Assembly (NCBI GenBank): GCA_045603485.1
Contig: JAZUMF010000017.1
Location: 1-46,630, forward strand
Direction of reading: 5' to 3'
Length of the DNA stretch: 46,630 nt
Source: RGIG5952 sp045603485
Lineage (GTDB): Bacteria; Verrucomicrobiota; Kiritimatiellia; RFP12; JAAYLN01
The notes beneath the pieces were generated by a model that worked only from the letters and a program-made list of their open reading frames with translations, was not told the DNA's origin and did not search any database. Shown here piece after piece: positions 1 to 6,541 of this stretch; the stretch's first letter is position 1; every line of letters begins with the position of its first letter. The position numbers and the translations under genes were made by a program.

Positions 1-121
1 CTACTTGGAGAAGAGGAGATTGGGAGTTGAGGAGTTTCGCCGTGTGAAAAAACTGTCAAACTCGCAAACTATCAAACTGCTCCTACTTGCAAACTTTGCT
101 TGAGCTATAGGAAGTTATTGA
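1..121 (+). repeat. Interspersed intergenic repeat, copy A (cut by left edge)
   Basis: This non-coding element of about 120 bp is found three times in the window: here, at 20323-20436, and inverted at 33674-33794. Shared blocks are GAGAAGAGGAGATTGGGAGT, a run of CAAACT-type decamers, CTACTTGCAAACTTTGC and GCTATRGGAA. This copy starts at base 1, so its left end may lie outside the window. No protein frame is conserved among the copies. Confidence 0.8.
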
Positions 122-192
122 GTCAAGATTTTGGTATATCAGGTTTAATGGTTAATGGTCTTTGGAAACAACTTATTAGAAGCAACTTACCT

Positions 193-294
193 TGGGCGCA
201 CGGGCGAACTCGCCCTTGCCCATTTTTCTCATTGTCGAAAGCAATAATTGAAGACCACACTGAAGTAGATGAGCGCGGGCGAGTTAGCCCGCGC
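193..294. repeat. Pair of inverted GC-rich hairpins (BIME-like)
   Basis: Two hairpins lie about 50 bp apart. The first (193-222) has an inner stem GGGCGA/TCGCCC inside an outer stem TGGGC/GCCCA. The second (273-294) is GCGCGGGC/GCCCGCGC with loop GAGTTA. The second is close to the reverse complement of the first (GGGCGAACTCGCCC against GGGCTAACTCGCCC), so the pair is an inverted repeat around an AT-rich spacer, as in REP/BIME elements. No transposase is adjacent. Confidence 0.6.
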
Positions 295-340
295 ACCTCT
301 TAAAAGTTGTTTTTATCAGTTGTCTAGGTTGTTTCCAATC

Positions 341-360
341 TTTTTAGGGGACAGTCCTTT
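341..360 (+). repeat. GGGGACAG short motif, copy 1
   Basis: TTTTTAGGGGACAGTCCTTT. First of six intergenic copies of an imperfect palindrome (T-run, AAGGGGACAG, Y, CCTT). The others are at 2221, 17181, 20435, 33651 and 33931, all in the same orientation. Function is unknown. Confidence 0.7.
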
Positions 361-420
361 ATTTATCTACAAGATCAAGTGCCGTCAAAACATCCGAATG
401 TTTACTGATTTTTAGAATGC

Positions 421-1220
421 TCACTTCACTCCTCTTTTTACTATCTCGCGCTCTTCGGGTGTGAGACCATAGAGATCAAAGACAAGGTTGTCTATTTCCT
501 CTTCTGAAGTAAGCAAACTTGATAACTTGGACAACAATGGCTCTTTGAATCCAATTATTGGATCGATAAAACGAAGGTGTTGATTATCGTCCATGAGTAC
601 ATTATCTCCATCCTGTCCTACATCAGTCACAATCACATAATCATTGAAAAAACCATAACGCCCTTCTGGTTTAAGACCGAGTCGACCAAGATATTCTGCT
701 ATCTGCTTATCGTTAGGACGAGTATCTGCTCTTACCGCCTGTTGCTTAAAGACCAATCGTGCTTCATGAAATTCCTCAACTACACCAAGAAATTCCAGCC
801 TGCAATCTGGGAAAAGTATATTGTGGACTATATGTTCAAACAACACATACTCTGGCGAATGCTTTTTAAGATGCAGCTTGGCGAACGGATTTTTAATCTT
901 ATAGTACAACTGCTCCTTTTGAACAATCCGCACTTCACTTTCGCCCGTGCGTATCGTATACCGCGTACCGGGAACAGCCGAAGCATTCATAAAGCAACCA
1001 ACTCTCTCAGCAGCGGAAATCAAGTATTTGCTCTCTCTGCGTATCGGATCCGACGACATCGTCCCAATATCTCGGCTTCGTTCAGCGGCACATGCAGATG
1101 CAAGCATTCTAATACCGCCGATATCAGATACGGCGCACTTGCAGATGGACGGGAACGAATGAAGGTCTCTATACTCACATCCATTCCCTCCAGATACACA
1201 TCTTTTAGATCTTCCAACAT
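421..1220 (-). pseudogene. Kinase-like gene of the polyvalent-protein type, frameshifted
   Basis: The good start is ATG at 1220, with AAAGGAG 6 nt upstream. It opens a frame (MLEDLKDVYLEGMDVSIETF...) that stops at 1020. From about 1035 the neighbouring frame continues convincingly to 421 (YLISAAERVGCFMNASAV..., then RYGFFNDYVIVTDV, HLRFIDPIIG). Deleting one AG from the (AG)4 tract at 1038-1031 joins the two frames at ...RYAESKYLIS. The second half resembles the Ser/Thr/Tyr kinase-like domain found in phage polyvalent proteins: it ends in a D-x-N-V-L...FIDP segment, and the last residues (LVFDLYGLTPEEREIV) resemble the C-terminal tail common in adenine-methylase restriction enzymes. Family assignment is from recall of such proteins and is tentative. 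It could be a recent pseudogene, a phase-variable gene or a sequencing error. Confidence 0.5.
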
Positions 1221-1397
1221 AACAATCTCCTTTCATATTTATCAAGGTCTTCAGTCATATTCTCTTGTTTCCCGCAACTCGTTCCTGATAGTTTAGGTGA
1301 AAGTGAACATTAGACTTTTAACTTCGACTCTCAACTCGGGAGTCTTCTGCCGATTTCAGCGGCCACGCGAGGACGCGCGCACCTACCATCAACTAGT

Positions 1398-1619
1398 CTA
1401 TATTTTACTCAAGCTATCGTTAGATTTCTCCTTTGTCAATTTATCAATATCATCGAATGCATTTTGGAGGCGTTCAACATGATATATCTCATACATATTG
1501 TATATTAAATCCGTAATACCTAACGCATCCCATTGGCGATGGACAACATCAGCCGTGATGCCTTTGGCTTCCGCGTATCGCTCAATTAAATAAATAAAAA
1601 ACTCTGTCTCTTTACTCAT
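1398..1619 (-). CDS. DUF3791 family small protein
   Basis: A 73-residue protein, MSKETEFFIYLIERYAEAKG..., with the conserved pattern of DUF3791: a K-E-T-E-F-F start, W-x-x-L-G-I-T-D-L-I-Y in the middle and Y-E-x-Y-H-x-E-R-L-Q-N-A-F-x-D-I near the end. It looks full length. It is the last gene of a three-gene minus-strand set with two bases between it and the preceding gene. In gut bacteria these small helical proteins sit beside DUF3990 genes. DUF3990 is related to ADP-ribosyltransferases, so a toxin/antitoxin-like or regulatory role is often suspected, but none is demonstrated by this sequence. Confidence 0.75.
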   Translation of the reverse strand: MSKETEFFIYLIERYAEAKGITADVVHRQWDALGITDLIYNMYEIYHVERLQNAFDDIDKLTKEKSNDSLSKI

Positions 1620-1621
1620 AA

Positions 1622-1861
1622 CTACGCTCTAATATAGACTGAATTACGAGGATTACCTGTCACTTTCTCACTTTCCCACATATCAAACACCGCTAGAGGA
1701 CTCATCGAATATATCTCTAACGAGTTATCTATAAGCATCTGGTACACTTCTGACTGAAGAAACTCTTTTAAAGCGACTCGTTCATCTAAACCATATTTGT
1801 CGACAATCAGCTTAGTAACATGCCGATCAAAAAAATCCCTCGTTCTAGCATCAGTCTTCAT
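1622..1861 (-). CDS. DUF3791-like partner of DUF3990
   Basis: A 79-residue protein containing FFDRHVTKLIVDKYG, EVYQMLIDNSLEIY and SPLAVFDMWESEKVTG. This is the pattern of the small protein commonly found between DUF3990 and DUF3791 genes. Its ATG overlaps the stop of the upstream DUF3990 gene by one base (TAATG), so the two are translationally coupled. Length is normal and no damage is visible. The function is not known; from the context it may act on, or with, the DUF3990 product. Confidence 0.7.
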   Translation of the reverse strand: MKTDARTRDFFDRHVTKLIVDKYGLDERVALKEFLQSEVYQMLIDNSLEIYSMSPLAVFDMWESEKVTGNPRNSVYIRA

Positions 1862-2115
1862 TACAGCACCTCACTTCCCGTATAATGTAATACCGTCAAC
1901 GATTTCTCGAAACAAAGGCGTATTGATCTGTCAAACTCAAAACAGTTAAGCATCGCACATCCGCTCTGCCTACGACGCACAACAGCCTGAGCCCAACGCT
2001 CCGCCTGATCACGATTAGAAGTCAAATAGAAACCCGCCCCGAAATCTAATGCTCGTCTACCGGCATTAACTTCAGGTTTTTCAACAGCCATATTACTACC
2101 ATGATAAAGAAGCAT
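1861..2115 (-). CDS. DUF3990 protein, internally deleted
   Basis: The N-terminal 60 residues match DUF3990 well: MLLYHGSN, then LDFGAGFYLTSNRDQAERWA (residues about 29-48) and FEFD. DUF3990 belongs to the ADP-ribosyltransferase-like fold, with the H-G-S near the start as part of the NAD site. Family members are roughly 150-170 residues; this one has 84. After FEFD it jumps to a segment resembling the family's extreme C-terminus (IRLCFEKSLTVLHYTGSEVL), so the central part appears to be missing in frame. A weak AGG lies upstream of the ATG. The product is probably inactive as an enzyme, while both downstream partner genes remain intact. Confidence 0.65.
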   Translation of the reverse strand: MLLYHGSNMAVEKPEVNAGRRALDFGAGFYLTSNRDQAERWAQAVVRRRQSGCAMLNCFEFDRSIRLCFEKSLTVLHYTGSEVL

Positions 2116-2142
2116 TTTATATTTACCTTTTTAAGTATTTAT

Positions 2143-2151
2143 ATTATAACA
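2143..2151 (-). promoter_or_regulatory. Extended -10 promoter of the DUF3990 set
   Basis: On the minus strand TGTTATAAT (TGn + TATAAT) lies about 28 bases before the DUF3990 ATG. No clear -35 was found. Confidence 0.45.
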
Positions 2152-2220
2152 AATTCCACTTTAATCCTCCACTCCTACACCAAAATTTTGACCCGACTTT
2201 TCACTTCAGTTTTCACAAAT

Positions 2221-2240
2221 TTTTTTAAGGGACAGTCCTC
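2221..2240 (+). repeat. GGGGACAG short motif, copy 2
   Basis: TTTTTTAAGGGACAGTCCTC, with one G fewer than most copies. It lies just upstream of the promoter of the permease gene. Confidence 0.6.
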
Positions 2241-2260
2241 TAACAAATATTGCCGCAAAT

Positions 2261-2289
2261 TTTACTTTATTCGGTAATAACGATATAAT
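2261..2289 (+). promoter_or_regulatory. Promoter of the DMT permease gene
   Basis: TTTACT (2261-2266), 17-base spacer, TATAAT (2284-2289). The -35 hexamer is the same as that of the glnS promoter. The leader to ATG 2315 would be very short, about 20 bases. Confidence 0.5.
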
Positions 2290-2314
2290 TATATTGAGGA
2301 TTTTTATTATTATT

Positions 2315-3310
2315 ATGATGACTTTTGGAATTATCAGTTTACTTATCGTTGGCGCAAGTTGGTGTCTCGTGGGAATTGTTCTTGGCAGAGCTCCTAAGGA
2401 AGGCATTGATTCACGCTTGGTACAGCTAACTTCTGGCCTTGTATCTGTAAGTGTAAGCGCAATAATATCCTGTTTTATTGATAAATCATCGCTTCCCGCA
2501 TTAAATGTGATGACTTCGACCTTGGCTATCTACTTTTTAGCAGGAGCCGTAAACTTTGCCGGTCTTGAGGCTATGGCTGCAGGAATGCAGCGCGGACCTA
2601 ATGGTATTATTTGGGGAATAATGCAATCAGCTCTGATATTTCCATTCATAATAGGCATTCTCTTCTTTAATGTTGCATTGACAATACCTCGTCTAATTGG
2701 AATTATAGCGATTGTCGCCGCGCTTTGCAGTTTTGCCGCAACGAAAAACAACGCATCGAAGGGCGGCAATCACACTTGGAAGCTCTTCGCTTTTCTGTCG
2801 TTGGCGATTATGGCTTTGCAGCAAAATCTCACGATTTTGCCTTCTTACTTTGAATCGGCACGCGAGGTTCCCTCTGTTTTCAGGGCATTGGCTTCCGCTA
2901 TCGGTTCTTTTCTTGCCGCCGCTATCAACATATTGATAACTCTTGTTAAGAACTATGCAAAAACCGCACCTATTTTCAAGAGCTTTTTCAGGGCTAGACT
3001 ATGGCTTTATGTACTGGGCATGCAGTTTTTCAGTCTAATCTTTTCATATACACTCTTCTATCCTGGCATGGATATTATGGCAAAGTGCGGTGCAGGAGCC
3101 ATTTGCCACCCGTTGATGGTTGGAAGCTGCATTGTTTCCTTTACTCTCTATGCGATTTTGGCGCTGAAGGAAAAAACTACAATGGCTCAGCGGCTTGCAC
3201 TTATCTTCTGCCTTATCGGCCTTACGGGGCTCTGCTTCAAGGCTGACGAAACAGAACAGCCTTCCCGTGTACGAGCTTACATCCAAGAAAAATTCTTTAC
3301 GGCAAAGTAA
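2315..3310 (+). CDS. DMT/EamA-like membrane permease
   Basis: About 330 residues with around ten hydrophobic segments, the layout of the drug/metabolite transporter superfamily: pairs of helices such as IISLLIVGASWCLVGIVLG near the start and MAQRLALIFCLIGLTGLCF at the end. A short charged tail (EKFFTAK) follows. The substrate cannot be told. I prefer ATG 2315 (or 2318) over TTG 2294 because GAGGA at 2296-2300 lies upstream of it, though the spacing is long. It stands alone on the plus strand, converges on uvrB with 23 bases between the stops, and has a promoter of its own. Confidence 0.65.
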   Translation: MMTFGIISLLIVGASWCLVGIVLGRAPKEGIDSRLVQLTSGLVSVSVSAIISCFIDKSSLPALNVMTSTLAIYFLAGAVNFAGLEAMAAGMQRGPNGIIWGIMQSALIFPFIIGILFFNVALTIPRLIGIIAIVAALCSFAATKNNASKGGNHTWKLFAFLSLAIMALQQNLTILPSYFESAREVPSVFRALASAIGSFLAAAINILITLVKNYAKTAPIFKSFFRARLWLYVLGMQFFSLIFSYTLFYPGMDIMAKCGAGAICHPLMVGSCIVSFTLYAILALKEKTTMAQRLALIFCLIGLTGLCFKADETEQPSRVRAYIQEKFFTAK

Positions 3311-3333
3311 TTCGATATTGAGACAGAAGTGCC

Positions 3334-5307
3334 CTACTCTTCGGCATTTTTGTTTTCAAGCTCTTTTATTTGGTCGCGGATTGCCGCCGCCGTTTCAAAA
3401 TCAAGTTCTTCGGCGGCTTGAAGCATTTCTGCCCGAAGGTTTGATATTATCTCCATCAAATCCAGCTCTTCATCGTCGGCAGAACCATCCTCTTTAGATT
3501 TGACTGCCTTTGAGGCATTTTCCGATGGCACATCTTTAATTGCGCTGACTACGCCTTTCGGTACTATGCCGTGCGCTTCATTGTAAGCCATCTGCCTAGC
3601 TCGTCTGTCGGCAGTGACATCTATCATTCGCTTCATAGAGTCGGTGATTATATCGGCATAGAGAATCACTCTGCCATTTACATGGCGAGCCGCGCGACCG
3701 GCAGTCTGAATAAGCGATGTCTCCGAACGAAGGAAGCCTTCTTTATCTGCGTCAAGGACTGCGACTAGGGCTACCTCCGGCAGATCCAATCCTTCTCGCA
3801 AGAGGTTAATTCCTATCAGACAGTCAAACTCACGAAGTCTTAACCGTCTCAAAATCTCAACGCGCTCAAGCGCGTCAATATCTGAATGGAGATATTCAAC
3901 TCTTAGACCAGCCTCGGATAGATACTGCGTTAAATCCTCGGCTGTACGCTTTGTCAGAGTCGTCACCAATGTACGATCGCCGTCCTTTGCCGTTTGGCGG
4001 ATTTCGTCCATTACATCGTCAATCTGTCCTTTTAGCGGACGAACCTCGACCGGTGGATCGAGTAATCCTGTTGGGCGAATAATCTGCTCTACGAGATTCT
4101 GTCCTTCTGCGAGTTCATAAGGTCCCGGTGTTGCAGAAACGAAGATAATGTCGCCTATCTTGTTCTCAAACTCATTGAAATTAAGCGGACGATTGTCTGC
4201 CGCAGACGGCAAGCGGAAGCCATGCTCTATCAGGGTCTTTTTTCGGGCCTGGTCGCCATTATACATTGCCCTTAATTGCGGCAATGTGACATGAGACTCG
4301 TCTATAAAGGTCAAGAAATCTTCCTGAAAATAATCGATAAGGCACGGCGGTGGTGAACCAGCCTCTCTGCCTCCCAAATGGCGTGAATAATTCTCAATGC
4401 CGCTGCAGTAACCCAGTTCTCTAAGCATATCAAGATCAAAATGGGTACGCTGATCAAGGCGCTGAAGCTCGAGCAGCCGATTTCCCTGCTTGAACTCGGC
4501 AAGCCGCGAGGCCAGCTCTTCTTCGATTGCGGGAATGGAATCAAGCAGTTTTTCCCGTGGCATCACAAACTGTTTCGCGGGTGATACGATAGCGCGTTCG
4601 ACACGCTCACCGAGCTTCATCGTTAGCGGGTCAAAGCGACGCAGGGAATCTATCTCGTCACCGAAAAACTCAACTCTTAAGCCATCGGTTCTATATGCCG
4701 GAAAGATATCGACGATATCCCCTCTTACTCGAAATGTTCCTTGCGCTGACTCTATGTCGTTTCGGGTATATTGCAGCTCTACAAGTTTTGAAAGCAATCT
4801 TTCTCTACCATACTCTTTGCCAATCTCAAGATGTATTATCATGCCTGAATAGTCGACCGGATCGCCTAAACCGTAAATGCAGGATACGCTTGCAACGACA
4901 ATGACATCGTTGCGGGATAAAAGTGAATTGGTGGCCGAGAGTCGAAGGCGTTCAATCTCCTCATTGACCATTGCATCTTTTTCTATGTAGGTATCGGTTT
5001 GCGGAATATATGCTTCCGGCTGATAATAATCGTAATAGCTTATAAAATACTCAACGGCATTTTCGGGAAAGAACTCTTTGAATTCTGAATAGAGCTGTGC
5101 GGCAAGCGTCTTGTTGTGTGAAATTATCAAGGCGGGCTTTCCGACCTTTGCAATGACATTAGCCATTGTAAAGGTCTTACCTGAACCTGTCACGCCCTTG
5201 AGCGTTTGCCGCGAACACCCTCGCTTTAAGCCTGAAACCAAGCCATCAATCGCTTGAGGCTGGTCTCCTGTAGGGCTGTATTTGGAATGAAGCTTAAACT
5301 CCGCCAT
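3334..5307 (-). CDS. uvrB: UvrABC system protein B
   Basis: This is the damage-verifying helicase of nucleotide excision repair: it is loaded by UvrA, probes DNA with its beta-hairpin and recruits UvrC. The 657-residue product is of normal length. Walker A is GVTGSGKT (38-45). The beta-hairpin is YYDYYQPEAYIP (91-102). The DESH helicase motif is in TFIDESHVTLPQ, and motif VI lies in QTAGRAARHVNGRVILYAD. The C-terminus carries the UVR domain that binds UvrC (ELDFETAAAIRDQIKELE). ATG 5307 gives the usual MAEFKLHSKYSPTGDQ start; an upstream TTG at 5331 would add eight residues. It is the last gene of a minus-strand unit after the thioredoxin-like and barrel genes. Confidence 0.97.
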   Translation of the reverse strand: MAEFKLHSKYSPTGDQPQAIDGLVSGLKRGCSRQTLKGVTGSGKTFTMANVIAKVGKPALIISHNKTLAAQLYSEFKEFFPENAVEYFISYYDYYQPEAYIPQTDTYIEKDAMVNEEIERLRLSATNSLLSRNDVIVVASVSCIYGLGDPVDYSGMIIHLEIGKEYGRERLLSKLVELQYTRNDIESAQGTFRVRGDIVDIFPAYRTDGLRVEFFGDEIDSLRRFDPLTMKLGERVERAIVSPAKQFVMPREKLLDSIPAIEEELASRLAEFKQGNRLLELQRLDQRTHFDLDMLRELGYCSGIENYSRHLGGREAGSPPPCLIDYFQEDFLTFIDESHVTLPQLRAMYNGDQARKKTLIEHGFRLPSAADNRPLNFNEFENKIGDIIFVSATPGPYELAEGQNLVEQIIRPTGLLDPPVEVRPLKGQIDDVMDEIRQTAKDGDRTLVTTLTKRTAEDLTQYLSEAGLRVEYLHSDIDALERVEILRRLRLREFDCLIGINLLREGLDLPEVALVAVLDADKEGFLRSETSLIQTAGRAARHVNGRVILYADIITDSMKRMIDVTADRRARQMAYNEAHGIVPKGVVSAIKDVPSENASKAVKSKEDGSADDEELDLMEIISNLRAEMLQAAEELDFETAAAIRDQIKELENKNAEE

Positions 5308-5349
5308 AGACACAGAGCGCCTCAAAGTCAAATCGGACTAAGAAAAGCG

Positions 5350-5835
5350 TTATTTCTTGATCAAAGCGTTGAACTTTTCGATAAAATCTTTGGGATTAGC
5401 ATCTCGTGACGCCCCCAATTTGCCTAAAACGGTCTTTCCGTCCGAGCTTAAAACGATATAAGTAGGATAGCCTTTTATGCCATACTTTTCAGCCAGCTGG
5501 CTGTTGCGAGCGACAAAATGCATGGGAACAAGCGCCTTGTTTCGCGGGAAGTTGATGTAGGCTAAAACGACATTATCTTTTGCAAAATTTTTCCACTCAT
5601 CTTGAGCGAAGACCTTCTTGTCCATAAGCATACACCAGCCGCACCAGTCACTTCCTGTGAAGTTTATAAGTATCGGCAGTTTCTTTTCAGCGGCGAGCTT
5701 TTGAGCGGCGTCATAATCTTGTGTCCACTTGCCGACCTCAGCACCAGAAACCGCGACAGTTGCAACCTGAGCGTTAAGCTGCATGGCGGCGCAAAAAATA
5801 AAAGCGATGAGAGAAAATCTGAATAACGACTTCAT
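5350..5835 (-). CDS. Exported thioredoxin-like protein (Thioredoxin_7 type)
   Basis: 161 residues. Residues 1-22 form a signal peptide ending LNA before QVATV, so the protein should act in the periplasm. The active site is W64-C-G-W-C68 inside GSDWCGWCMLMDKKVF, the form seen in Thioredoxin_7 and thiol:disulfide interchange proteins. The cis-proline lies in GYPTYIVL (P123). DWCGWC with a bulky residue between the cysteines points to a disulfide reductase or isomerase rather than cytoplasmic thioredoxin. It lies 25 bases after the barrel gene and just before uvrB on the same strand, so cotranscription is likely. The partner protein is unknown. Confidence 0.85.
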   Translation of the reverse strand: MKSLFRFSLIAFIFCAAMQLNAQVATVAVSGAEVGKWTQDYDAAQKLAAEKKLPILINFTGSDWCGWCMLMDKKVFAQDEWKNFAKDNVVLAYINFPRNKALVPMHFVARNSQLAEKYGIKGYPTYIVLSSDGKTVLGKLGASRDANPKDFIEKFNALIKK

Positions 5836-5860
5836 AAATGACCTCCTATCTATTCAATAC

Positions 5861-6394
5861 CTACAGAGCGATGCGTAATGCACCGCCGAAAACGAGCGTC
5901 TCCGCATTGACATTATCGTCTAAGTCTTCAAGCTCATCGAACTTGTCAGCGCGGTAATTGATATTCAAATCGACCATTACGGACGGGAGCAATTCGATCT
6001 TTATGCCCGCCCGAACATTATACCATTCGTTTTCATAGAAATCGCCGTCGTAATAATAACAACCGACACCAAAGCCGATGTAGAGTTTGTTGCCGACAAT
6101 CACATGGGCTGACGGCGCATACATCGACTCCTCGAGAGCAATGAAATTATCCGGAGAGCGCTCAAGTTCAAATCCGAGACCGAAATAATCTGTCAGCATC
6201 CAGCGGGTTGAAAGCATCCAGCCTAAACCGTCTTCGTCAAAATCCTTATCAATGGCATCTTCGATAGAATACCAATAGTTTGCACCGACACCAATCTCAA
6301 ATCCACCGTTATTGGCAGCCGAGGCGCCAAACGGCAGGATAATAACAGCAGCCAAGATTGCACCCAAAACAGATGTTTTCGTCTTTTTCATCAT
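5861..6394 (-). CDS. Small outer-membrane beta-barrel-like protein
   Basis: 177 residues with a signal peptide ending ASA (about residue 26). Alternating-polarity strands follow: GFEIGVGANYWY, GWMLSTRWMLTDYFGLGFELE, LYIGFGVGCYYYDGDF, WYNVRAGIKIELLPSVMVDLNINYRAD, ETLVFGGALRIAL. This is the look of an 8-strand OmpA/OmpW-like barrel, and the acidic turns are typical. Two adjacent ATGs (6394, 6391) follow AAAGGAG; either could be used. No specific family is recognised. It is the first gene of the unit leading to uvrB and has its own promoter, divergent from glnS. Confidence 0.7.
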   Translation of the reverse strand: MMKKTKTSVLGAILAAVIILPFGASAANNGGFEIGVGANYWYSIEDAIDKDFDEDGLGWMLSTRWMLTDYFGLGFELERSPDNFIALEESMYAPSAHVIVGNKLYIGFGVGCYYYDGDFYENEWYNVRAGIKIELLPSVMVDLNINYRADKFDELEDLDDNVNAETLVFGGALRIAL

Positions 6395-6422
6395 AATCTC
6401 CTTTGTGAATTAACTTAGCGAA

Positions 6423-6451
6423 ATAGTATCAAAAAGAGAGCTATTATGCAA
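6423..6451 (-). promoter_or_regulatory. Promoter of the barrel-thioredoxin-uvrB unit
   Basis: Minus strand: TTGCAT (6451-6446), 17-base spacer, TACTAT (6428-6423). Start of transcription is expected near 6416, about 22 bases before the ATG. Confidence 0.55.
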
Positions 6452-6474
6452 CTTGATTTATTAAAACCAAATTC

Positions 6475-6504
6475 TTTACTTTCAATCCGTTCATAGTGTA
6501 TAAT
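6475..6504 (+). promoter_or_regulatory. Promoter of glnS and the genes after it
   Basis: TTTACT (6475-6480), 18-base spacer, consensus TATAAT (6499-6504). It is back to back with the minus-strand promoter at 6423-6451 and is the only clear promoter before the 10-kb run of plus-strand genes. Confidence 0.6.
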
Positions 6505-6541
6505 ATCTATTGTACGGTAAGTACGATTGAGGCACATAATT

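Noticed and set aside
577..1296. 239-residue plus-strand open frame
   Set aside because: It lies antisense to the kinase-like gene, has no ribosome-binding site and reads as a shadow frame.
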